Shown here: in pieces, positions 1 through 7,582 of the stretch | Numbering within the stretch: the stretch's first letter is position 1 | Layout of the letters: every line of letters begins with the position of its first letter | Assembly (NCBI GenBank): GCA_964577255.1 | Contig: CAZNYM010000006.1 | Span: 15,959 to 79,958 of the forward strand | Direction: 5' to 3' | Length of the DNA: 64,000 bases | Source of the DNA: Micavibrio_C sp964577255 | GTDB taxonomy: Bacteria; Pseudomonadota; Alphaproteobacteria; Micavibrionales; Micavibrionaceae | The notes under the pieces: model-generated | The model's database searches: none | The model's input: the letters and a program-made list of their open reading frames with translations, nothing else | What the model was told of the DNA's origin: nothing | Position numbers and translations under genes: made by a program

Positions 1-1162
1 GGCCCGGGCCGGAAGCACCGGCGGCCCCTATTCCCTGGAGACCGAAACGCTGCCACTGGTCGAAGGTCTCGCGGAGCTGGCACTGGACCTGCGGGAACAC
101 CTGGTCGCCCTGCGGGCGCCGATGATGCGCCTGGCCGCCGCCCTGCGCCGCCGCATCAACGAGCAGGCCGCCACGCTCGATACCGACACCCGCAAGCGCA
201 TGGAATCGACGGCTCTGCGCCTGACCTATAACGCCGAGCACATGGCCGGAGCCTGGATCGCCATGCTGGAGGGCCTAGAAGAGGAAACCCCCGCCCCCGG
301 TTACGTCGACTGGATGGAAATCGCGCGGATCGACGGCAAGGCTATCGACGTCGGGCTTTACCGGCACGCGATCGACCCGATGCAGGGGTTCGCCGCCGCC
401 CTGCGCCCCCATGCGCAGGCGCTGGCTATGACCTCGGCGACGCTGCGCGACGAGGCGCATGACGACAACGGCGAAGGCTGGCGCGGGGCGTATGAGCGCA
501 CTGGCGCCGGGTATTTCGGCGCCGAAGTGCAGCGCGGCGCCTACCCCTCGCCATTCCCTTATGCCGACTGCACCCGCGTTCTGGTGATCACCGACGTCAA
601 GCGCGAGGACGCCGATCAGGTGGCGGCCGCTTACCGCACCCTGTTCCTGGCGGCAGGCGGCGGCGCGCTCGGGCTGTTTACCGCCATCCAGCGCCTGCGC
701 GCGGTGCATGAGCGGATCGGCCCGCCGCTCGAGCAGGCCGGCATCGCTTTATACGGCCAGCACGTCGATGCGATCGACACCGGCACCCTGGTCGACATTT
801 TCCGCGAGGAGCCGGATTCGTGCCTGCTGGGCACCGACGCGGTGCGCGACGGGATCGATGTGCCGGGCGAGGCGCTGCGGCTGATCGTTTACGACCGAGT
901 GCCGTGGCCGCGCCCCACCATCCTGCACCGCGCCCGGCGCGAGGCCTTCGGCGGGCGGCGTTACGACGAGATGATGACGCGCCTGAAGCTGCGCCAAGCC
1001 TTCGGCCGGCTGATCCGCCGTGCGGACGACCGGGGCGTGTTCGTGATGCTCGACTCAGCCTTGCCCTCGCGGCTTCACAATGCCTTCCCCGAAGGCGTGA
1101 CGGTCGAGCGCCTCGGCCTGGCCGAAGCCGCCCAGGCTGTGAAAACTTTTCTTGAAAAATAG
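1..1162 (+). CDS. DinG/Rad3-type ATP-dependent DNA helicase, C-terminal part (5' end outside window)
   Basis: The reading frame is open from base 2, so the gene enters from the left; 386 codons are visible. The sequence carries the second-half motifs of superfamily 2 Rad3/XPD/DinG helicases: a TSATL motif, then GTDAVRDGIDVPG (motif V type) and QAFGRLIRR (motif VI, with arginine-finger-type residues). These enzymes unwind DNA or RNA-DNA hybrids using ATP. Walker A and any Fe-S cysteines would lie upstream and cannot be checked. The first ATG in the window (122) is internal and should not be taken as the start. The family is secure; the exact subfamily (DinG, YoaA or another) is not. Confidence 0.85.
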   Translation, partial: ARAGSTGGPYSLETETLPLVEGLAELALDLREHLVALRAPMMRLAAALRRRINEQAATLDTDTRKRMESTALRLTYNAEHMAGAWIAMLEGLEEETPAPGYVDWMEIARIDGKAIDVGLYRHAIDPMQGFAAALRPHAQALAMTSATLRDEAHDDNGEGWRGAYERTGAGYFGAEVQRGAYPSPFPYADCTRVLVITDVKREDADQVAAAYRTLFLAAGGGALGLFTAIQRLRAVHERIGPPLEQAGIALYGQHVDAIDTGTLVDIFREEPDSCLLGTDAVRDGIDVPGEALRLIVYDRVPWPRPTILHRARREAFGGRRYDEMMTRLKLRQAFGRLIRRADDRGVFVMLDSALPSRLHNAFPEGVTVERLGLAEAAQAVKTFLEK

Positions 1163-1179
1163 AAGGAGCGGGCGCCGCC

Positions 1180-1647
1180 CTAGCGCATCAGCATGCGCAG
1201 GCGGGAAAGCGATCCGGCTTCGGGATGAGCGGCGATGTCTTCCAGCCGCTCCTCGAGCGGGCGGGCGCCCTGGGGCACGGCCGAGAAGATGAAGCGGTCA
1301 AATTTTTCATCATTCGCCAGCGCCACAAGCAGTTGCGCGCGGTGGCTAGGGGCGACCAGCACAAAATTTTCCTGCAGCGTGCCTTCCCGGTATTGCCGGG
1401 CACGGCCACGCCAGATGTCTTCGAGCACAGCCAATACAAAACGATCCGCCAAGCTGGCGCGCGGCACCGCCCGGGCCTTATCGGCCTGCGCGCTGTAATA
1501 TTCTTCCCCCGTCACGAGCCGTGCGTCCAGGAAGCGCAGCGCTTTCTGCAGCGGAATCAAAGGGCGGGAATCGGTGCCCAGAGAGCGCGCCGCCTTGGCG
1601 AAATAGGGCATGAGATAGACGGCAACCGATGTTTGCTGAACGGGCAT
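1180..1647 (-). CDS. hypothetical protein, 155 aa
   Basis: An unrecognised soluble protein, mostly helical by composition, with many Arg, Ala and Leu residues, no signal peptide and no membrane segment. It converges on the helicase gene, whose stop is 17 bases away. A longer reading from a GTG at 1686 is open but has no ribosome-binding site; the ATG at 1647 has a modest GGAT upstream and is preferred. It lies 69 bases downstream of the next minus-strand gene and may share its transcript. I assign no function. Confidence 0.55.
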   Translation of the reverse strand: MPVQQTSVAVYLMPYFAKAARSLGTDSRPLIPLQKALRFLDARLVTGEEYYSAQADKARAVPRASLADRFVLAVLEDIWRGRARQYREGTLQENFVLVAPSHRAQLLVALANDEKFDRFIFSAVPQGARPLEERLEDIAAHPEAGSLSRLRMLMR

Positions 1648-1716
1648 GATCTTGTATCCGGCGCTGGGGGTAGGAAGAACGAACACGCCGATTAAGCGCG
1701 CTCAATGTGTTTATTT

Positions 1717-2088
1717 TCAGGCGACTTTTTGCGGGAAGGCAAGAATATTCGGAGTGGCTTTGCCGTTTTCTTCTGACGTGATCCCAAAATGCTCCAGAAC
1801 CGCTTCCGTTATCGGCTGGTCGCCGCCGTAAGGGTGGGACATGCAGATCACGTTGAAATAGTCGGACACGGCTTCGTGTATCCTTCTGTTCAAGATCACG
1901 CCCGCCATGACCACATTCACGAGGACACGGCTCTGCGCCTCCAGGCAAAAGCGGATATGTTCCTGCATGGCGTCCTGCGCGTGAGGCGGCACGCCTATTT
2001 CTTCGCCATTAGGCATGCACACCACATCACCCGTGAAAAGGCCGATGGAAAGGTCGCTCAATCTGTCGTTGAAATCAAAATCGCTCAT
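1717..2088 (-). CDS. hypothetical protein, 123 aa
   Basis: An unrecognised protein starting MSDFDFNDRLSD. The ATG at 2088 is preceded by AGGATAG, a good ribosome-binding site; an upstream ATG at 2172 in the same frame has none, so the shorter form is chosen. The central part has an alternating hydrophobic stretch (RVLVNVVMAGVILNRR) but no clear membrane segment. It is probably co-transcribed with the unknown gene at 1180-1647. The upstream region to 2355 (about 270 bases) holds AT-rich sequence and the terminator of the autotransporter. Confidence 0.6.
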   Translation of the reverse strand: MSDFDFNDRLSDLSIGLFTGDVVCMPNGEEIGVPPHAQDAMQEHIRFCLEAQSRVLVNVVMAGVILNRRIHEAVSDYFNVICMSHPYGGDQPITEAVLEHFGITSEENGKATPNILAFPQKVA

Positions 2089-2302
2089 TTCTATCCTGCC
2101 TTGCGGGAACAGGCCTGACGGCATACCCCGCGTTCCATGTTCAAAACGCGGGCTATGTATCATAAGTTTCACGATTCTGTAAAGATTAATTTTGGGATTT
2201 TTAGCTGTTTTTGTTCATAAATTACCAATTTTGCTACTTTAGAACAGCTTTTTGCCAAACAGCGTCCCGCCCCGCTCCCCTGCCACAGCGCCAACCGCAA
2301 AG

Positions 2303-2329
2303 AAAAACCCCCGCCGGAGCGGGGGTTTT
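2303..2329 (-). terminator. intrinsic terminator of the autotransporter gene
   Basis: A perfect GC stem (CCCCCGC / GCGGGGG with loop CGGA) is flanked by A and T runs. On the minus strand the stem is followed by TTTTTCTTT, so it ends transcription of the gene stopping at 2356. The plus-strand T run is shorter. Confidence 0.85.
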
Positions 2330-2355
2330 CGATCTCGGAATGAACCGGGTAAGGC

Positions 2356-5300
2356 TTAGAACTTGTAGCCGGCACGCAGCAGAGCCGAGTGCGAGTCGTA
2401 GTCAGCCTTGAACTCGTAATCGTAGGAAGCTTTGAGTTCCCAGTTGGTGGTGGTTTCGTGCGACAGAGCGGCACCGATATTGAAGGTGCTGCGAGCCGGA
2501 TCGTAACCCTCGACCGTGAAGACGCCGCCCGAGGTCGCGCCGGTGAAGGTCGCGGTGTTCTCGATCTCGTCGCCGATCAGGTCATAGCGGTAGCCGGCGT
2601 GTACGGTCGGCTCAGTTACGGAACCCGAAGCGTTCTGCACTTTCCAGCCGGCTTCGACATCGAAGCCCAGCTCGAACGAGTTCACGCTGTCGCTTTCCAC
2701 ATCCAGGTTGGCGCCGCCTGCACCGGTTTCGGTGTAGTCGTCGGCCGAGTAGTGGGTCCAGTTGGCCAGCAGGGTCGGGGTCAGACGGGTCTGATCGACC
2801 ATGTAGTCGCGGCCGGCTTCAACCTGCGCCACGAACTGGTTGGCGTCGTAGTCGGCGTTGGCGTTCAGACCAGCAATGCCCGCGATATCATGACGGGTGC
2901 TGTCGATGCTGTTCCAGCCGTAGCCGATCATCGCGTTCATGTGGGTCACTTCATCGAAGTTATGCGTACCGTACAGGGTGACCTGGTAGGTATCGATGTC
3001 GGTGTCCGTGCTGTTGGCGTTGTCCGACTCCGCGTCGGTCGTGCCGTAGCTGAAAGCGATACCGACGACGCCGTTTTCAAGGGCGTTTTCGGTGTCGACA
3101 CCCAGGGCGAAGCCGTAGGTATCGGCTTCGTAGCCGTCGATGCCGTCACGGTTGCTCTGGTCGGCGAAGGTGCCGAAAGCTTGCGCCCAGACCGTGTTGC
3201 CCAGACCCATGGAGCCGGCAGCCATGCCGCTGTCGACGCCGTTACGGGCATCGGCGACGCGCTGGCTGATCAGACCCAGGGAGCTGTCGATCACCGTGGT
3301 GGCGGCAGCCATCGCGGAACCGTCAATGCTCGGCTGAACTGCTTCGACGACTTCGTCGATATCGGCCAGTGAGGCACTGTTAACAGCCGCGATAACGTTC
3401 TGCAGATCGGTGTCACCGTCAGCCGTGTTCACGATGCTGGTCACACCGTCAGCAGCGCTGGCGTTGTTGTCGGTGTCGGTAACGGAACCGGAGTTGACGC
3501 GATCAGCGACAGCCCAGATTTCCTCAGCGGCAACCGTCTCACCTGTGATCTCGGCGTTTTCACCGGTCAGGAAGCGGAAGTTCCACAGAGCCGAGTCGTC
3601 AGCCACGTCGATTTCCGTCGTGTTGTCGGCGTTGGCTACATCGCTGTCGCCGCCCGTTTCCTGCATGACCAGGAACTGGTCGCCATCAACGATGATACCG
3701 GTACCGACCGTGACTTCCGGCACGATGAAGATCGCGCCGCCGTTGAAGTCGGCGAAGTCGAGGTTGGTAAGGCCGAGGATGGCAGCATCGTCAGCCTCAG
3801 CAACCGTATTACCGACCGTGAAGACCAACGTGCCGTTGCCGGCTACCGAGGAGGCCACGTCAGCCGAAGCCGCCGTCACGTTCTGGCCCAGGATCATTTC
3901 ACCTTCGATGGTGATATCCGTGCCGGTGGTGATGTTGGCGTTCATGCGGGCAACCGAGCCGTCGTTGACGTCGAAGGTGGCAATGGTGGTGCCGCCGATG
4001 ACGCCGTTAAAGGTAACGTCCGAGTTGACCGTGCCGTCGCCGACAACAACCGCGCCCAGACCACCGCCCGTGCCGGAGATCGTGCCGGAAACAACCTGGG
4101 TGTTGTCATCGCCATCCAGGGTCAGAACGTCGTTCTGGCCGATGGTGATGGCGTCAACATAGAGGTTGCCCTCGGTGTCGATCGTGGTCACGGCAGCGTT
4201 GGCCGCCAGGGTGATGGCGCCCAGAGCTTTCGAGGCTGTACCGACATCGCCGTTAAAGGAAATGTCGCCGGCGGCAGCCGAGCCCGTGATCGCGCCTTCG
4301 CCGTCAACCCCTACGGTGATGTCGCCGTTGATGGTGACGTCGTTGCCCAGAGTCAGAGCCAGAACGCCGTCCGTACCGTTCGATGTCGCATCTTCGATCA
4401 GGATGTCGGCGGTAACCGTACGATCCCCAGCCGCCGCCGAAATCGTGGCGGTTATGCCTTCGGCGATGGTGATGTCATCCTGGGTGATGCTGCCGGTAAC
4501 CGTGGCAGCAGCGTTGATGTCAAGAGTACCCGTACCGGTGATCGCGCCGGTCACGCCGCCCGTGCCCGAGAGCAGCAGCGTGCCGTTGTTGACGACCGAC
4601 GGCGAGGTCAGCAGACCAGCGCCAACATCCAGGGTAGCGCCGGAGTTGACCGTGGTCACACCTGTTGCAGCTTTGGTGGTAATGGCCGCATTTGAGTCGA
4701 GGATCGTGCCCGAGCCGGAGATGGTCAGGTTGTCGATCTCGCCGGCGACGCCGCCCCAAGCCGTGGCCTGGGTCAGGGTGCCGCTGCCGCCGGTGACGAC
4801 GACATTGTTGGTTTCAGCAGCGATCGCGCCATCAACCGTGCCCGTGACCGTAAAGTCGGTCGTGCCGATGTCGAAGGTCACGGTGTTGGTGCCCGTGCCG
4901 GCAGCGCCCAGGGTGATGACCGAAGCGACGGTGTTCTTGAAGGTGGCAGCGGAGTTCAGAGCCGCGCCACCGTTTTCGATCACGGTCGTGCCGGAAGCCA
5001 CGGTGCCGTTGAAGGTTACACCTGCCGCGTTCTGAACGATGATGTCGCCGTCGCCGGTGATGTTGCCAGTCACGTTTTGCGCAACCGTCAGGCCATCAAA
5101 GGTGGCAATCGCCTGGCCGGCAGCACCGTCCGTGAGAGCCATGCCGCCCGTGAATGTGGCGTTGCCCGCGAAGTTGACCGTGGCATCGGCCGTGGCGGCA
5201 ACCGTGCCGCCCGTAACCGTCACGGCGCCCGTGAAGGCTGCATCGCCATCCACGTTCAAGGCCGCAATCGCGCCGCCCACATCACCGGCAGTGATGGTGG

Positions 5301-5811
5301 TGGTGCCGGTAACCGTCAGATCGTCGCCGACGTTCAAGATCACGTCATCGTCGGCAGAGTTTTCGTCGTTGTCGATAACCAGGGCGCCGCCGATGCTCAG
5401 ATCGCTGGTCACGGTCGCCGTAACCGTAGCATTGTCGGCGTTCAGGTTCTGCACCGTGAAGTTGCCGGCGCCGGTGATGGTGACCGAGTCGATCGTGGCG
5501 GTGTTGTCGACGTTGGCCGCATCGGAGCGGACCACAACGCTACCGGTCGTACCGGTGACATCGCCAAGGGTAAAGGTCGCCGTACCGCCGCCGTCGTCAG
5601 AAACACCATCGTTCTGGACCGTAAGGGTGAAGGTTACAATATTGATGTTGTCGCCTGCCGCCGCGGGACCCGCATCGGTACCACCGCCATCGGCCCAGAC
5701 ATCGCCAGCAGTCAGCGTCAAATTAGCTGCGTGGGCCGCCGCAGGGGCCATGGCGCCAATCGCCACGATTGCGGTACCGGCCAGAAGTGCTTTTTTCATG
5801 TTGAGCTTCAT
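2356..5811 (-). CDS. type V (classical) autotransporter with beta-helical passenger, 1151 aa
   Basis: This is a self-secreting surface protein. Residues 1-28 form a Sec signal peptide (Lys-rich start, hydrophobic core, AAAHA end). The long passenger (about 29-865) is rich in Thr, Val, Asp, Gly and Ala, has no cysteine, and repeats short strand-turn units such as VTGTIT, as in beta-helix passengers. The last 280 or so residues form an autotransporter beta-barrel starting near WAQAFGTF and ending in an aromatic C-terminal residue (AGYKF). The ATG at 5811 has GGAGA ten bases upstream; the frame stays open further up into the N gap but that part is not coding in appearance. Passenger function (adhesin or other) cannot be told. 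Confidence 0.92.
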   Translation of the reverse strand: MKLNMKKALLAGTAIVAIGAMAPAAAHAANLTLTAGDVWADGGGTDAGPAAAGDNINIVTFTLTVQNDGVSDDGGGTATFTLGDVTGTTGSVVVRSDAANVDNTATIDSVTITGAGNFTVQNLNADNATVTATVTSDLSIGGALVIDNDENSADDDVILNVGDDLTVTGTTTITAGDVGGAIAALNVDGDAAFTGAVTVTGGTVAATADATVNFAGNATFTGGMALTDGAAGQAIATFDGLTVAQNVTGNITGDGDIIVQNAAGVTFNGTVASGTTVIENGGAALNSAATFKNTVASVITLGAAGTGTNTVTFDIGTTDFTVTGTVDGAIAAETNNVVVTGGSGTLTQATAWGGVAGEIDNLTISGSGTILDSNAAITTKAATGVTTVNSGATLDVGAGLLTSPSVVNNGTLLLSGTGGVTGAITGTGTLDINAAATVTGSITQDDITIAEGITATISAAAGDRTVTADILIEDATSNGTDGVLALTLGNDVTINGDITVGVDGEGAITGSAAAGDISFNGDVGTASKALGAITLAANAAVTTIDTEGNLYVDAITIGQNDVLTLDGDDNTQVVSGTISGTGGGLGAVVVGDGTVNSDVTFNGVIGGTTIATFDVNDGSVARMNANITTGTDITIEGEMILGQNVTAASADVASSVAGNGTLVFTVGNTVAEADDAAILGLTNLDFADFNGGAIFIVPEVTVGTGIIVDGDQFLVMQETGGDSDVANADNTTEIDVADDSALWNFRFLTGENAEITGETVAAEEIWAVADRVNSGSVTDTDNNASAADGVTSIVNTADGDTDLQNVIAAVNSASLADIDEVVEAVQPSIDGSAMAAATTVIDSSLGLISQRVADARNGVDSGMAAGSMGLGNTVWAQAFGTFADQSNRDGIDGYEADTYGFALGVDTENALENGVVGIAFSYGTTDAESDNANSTDTDIDTYQVTLYGTHNFDEVTHMNAMIGYGWNSIDSTRHDIAGIAGLNANADYDANQFVAQVEAGRDYMVDQTRLTPTLLANWTHYSADDYTETGAGGANLDVESDSVNSFELGFDVEAGWKVQNASGSVTEPTVHAGYRYDLIGDEIENTATFTGATSGGVFTVEGYDPARSTFNIGAALSHETTTNWELKASYDYEFKADYDSHSALLRAGYKF

Positions 5812-5878
5812 AGTGGGGTAGTCTCCATTTTGTTGAACAAGTGGTTGATGCGATTTAAAAGATTGACCCGTAATCGGA

Positions 5879-5888
5879 NNNNNNNNNN
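5879..5888. other. 10-N assembly gap in the autotransporter promoter region
   Basis: Ten N characters lie 68 bases upstream of the autotransporter start. The surrounding 225 bases (5812-6036) hold no gene, and part of the promoter is probably missing. Confidence 0.98.
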
Positions 5889-6036
5889 AAGACAGATTTC
5901 GGTCCCTCGGATTCCTTTTAACCCATGTGTTTTTTATGTGTTTCGCGGAAGGCTGTACAGGGGCGAAATGATTGTTCACACAAAATTTATCAGCCCTTGT
6001 TGCAAAAAAAACACAAAAGATTCGTTTTAGGAAAAA

Positions 6037-6603
6037 TCACGATTGCGGCGCAACTTTCCGTATCGCAGAGGCAAGGCCCTGCAGTGACATCTCTATGTGC
6101 AGGTTCTGACCCGTGAACGCCTTGGCCTTTATCATAAGCGCTTTTCCGCCAGTCATTTTACCCATAACCGATTCTTTTATAGGAAAGGTCAGGAAACATC
6201 CCTGGGCCTGGCAATAGCGCACGGGCGCCTTCACGGCCTGTTTGCCGTCTATCTCTATGGCGATGGGGTCTTCAAGCAGAACACCCAGGGGCAGCACCAG
6301 GACAGCGCGCGCCACGCCCTTCTTTTCACCGGCAGGATAACCGATCGCCATTTCGGAAAACCGCTGCGAATTTTCCTTAATGACAAGTCTCTGGAAAACC
6401 TCGCAATAGCCCTTGCCACCCTTCTCTCCCTCCTTGGGTTCGTCGCACCGCACGGTCCAGTTCTCCGAGGGCCGGGCCGGCGGCTTGGGCGCGCTGGCCT
6501 GCGCCGGCGCGGCTGTATCGGCGGCGGTCTCGGCCCGTGCCGGCGAAGCGGCAAATAAAAGGGTGGCGGCCAGCAGCGGGATCATGAAGTGCAAGCGTGT
6601 CAT
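6037..6603 (-). CDS. invasion-associated locus B (IalB) family protein, 188 aa
   Basis: A small exported protein of the alphaproteobacterial IalB family. Residues 1-24 are a signal peptide ending SPARA-ET, followed by an Ala/Pro linker to about residue 45. The folded part starts ENWTVRCDEP and has two pairs of cysteines (C...GYC and RYCQAQGCF) fitting disulfides in the periplasm. The start has a strong ribosome-binding site, GGAAGGAA. The family is named for a Bartonella invasion gene, but most members occur in free-living bacteria and the role here is unknown. It is divergent from the porin gene at 6800, and the 196-base spacer holds both promoters. Confidence 0.85.
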   Translation of the reverse strand: MTRLHFMIPLLAATLLFAASPARAETAADTAAPAQASAPKPPARPSENWTVRCDEPKEGEKGGKGYCEVFQRLVIKENSQRFSEMAIGYPAGEKKGVARAVLVLPLGVLLEDPIAIEIDGKQAVKAPVRYCQAQGCFLTFPIKESVMGKMTGGKALMIKAKAFTGQNLHIEMSLQGLASAIRKVAPQS

Positions 6604-6766
6604 TTATTCATTCCTTCCAGATAGAGTTCAGTGAGGAAATCTCTTCGCGAGTTTCACATCAAAAGCAAGGCCAAACGATCAGCCATACTTTATAAGTGTG
6701 GACAAGTTCTAGCTTTCTGCGGCGCTCAAATTGTCTTTTTCTCACACTTGCATCAACGATAATTTT

Positions 6767-6778
6767 GTTTTGCAAAAC
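6767..6778. promoter_or_regulatory. 12-bp perfect palindrome upstream of the porin gene
   Basis: GTTTTGCAAAAC is its own reverse complement and ends 21 bases before the ATG of the TorF-like porin, just ahead of the GGAGAG ribosome-binding site. It could be an operator or an mRNA hairpin. It is short, and no repressor is known. Confidence 0.4.
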
Positions 6779-6799
6779 TTTTTTGGAGAGAATCCCGTC

Positions 6800-7543
6800 A
6801 TGAGAATCCTGCTGCCTTGCGCCGCCCTGTTGCTGACCACTGTGTTCAGCGCCCCCGCCCTTGCCAACGATGCCGCCGCCGACGATTCGTTCCCCGGCAG
6901 CTTCACCGGCAACGTGGCAATCGTTTCCGAATATTCCTTCCGCGGCATCGCCCAGTCGGATGAGAACCCGGCACTGCAGGGCGGGCTTGATTACGGCGCC
7001 AGCCTGGGCGACAACACCGGCGTTTACCTGGGCGTATGGGGCAGCAACGTCGATTTCAATGACGGCGATGAAGCCAACGTGGAGATGGACGTCTATGGCG
7101 GCCTGACCTACACCATGGACGCCTGGAGCTTTGATGCCGGCTTCATCTACTACGCCTATCCCGGCGCAGACGACAGCCTGGATTACGATTTCGTCGAGCT
7201 GCAGGGCAAGATCGGCTACGCCTTCCCGAAAGTTGCGGCGGTGGCTTCGATCAACTACTCGCCCGATTACTTCGCCTCTTCCGGCGACGCCTACTACTAC
7301 AAGCTGGCACTGAGCGCGCCGCTGCCGCACGATTTCGCGATCGACGGCTATATCGCCTATCAGGATATCGACGATGAAGACGCTTTCGGCGTGCCCGATT
7401 ACGCCGAGTGGGGCGTGGGCCTGGCCTACAGCTTCGAGGGCCTGACCCTTAAGGCTACCTACATCGACACCGATCTTGACAACGACGAATGCGCCGACGG
7501 CTGCGACGAGAAAGTCATAGGCAGCCTGTCGCGTAAATTCTAA
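6800..7543 (+). CDS. TorF family putative porin, 247 aa
   Basis: An outer-membrane beta-barrel candidate. Residues 1-23 are a signal peptide ending APALA. The mature protein starts with the pattern typical of the family, FTGNVAIVSEYSFRGIAQSDENPALQGGLDYG, here quoted only by its ends: FTGNVAIVSEYSFRG then QGGLDYG. It continues with alternating aromatic beta strands and many Asp and Tyr residues, and ends SLSRKF with a C-terminal Phe as expected for BAM substrates. The ATG at 6800 has GGAGAG upstream; an earlier in-frame ATG at 6731 lies before the palindrome and is not used. The solute is unknown. Confidence 0.85.
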   Translation: MRILLPCAALLLTTVFSAPALANDAAADDSFPGSFTGNVAIVSEYSFRGIAQSDENPALQGGLDYGASLGDNTGVYLGVWGSNVDFNDGDEANVEMDVYGGLTYTMDAWSFDAGFIYYAYPGADDSLDYDFVELQGKIGYAFPKVAAVASINYSPDYFASSGDAYYYKLALSAPLPHDFAIDGYIAYQDIDDEDAFGVPDYAEWGVGLAYSFEGLTLKATYIDTDLDNDECADGCDEKVIGSLSRKF

Positions 7544-7582
7544 TCCGGCACTGACTGTGTAAATAGCTTCGGAAGGGCAAAC

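Noticed and set aside
3410..5821. Several plus-strand frames of 250-290 codons opposite the autotransporter
   Set aside because: Val/Pro/Ser-rich shadows caused by the repetitive passenger sequence on the minus strand.
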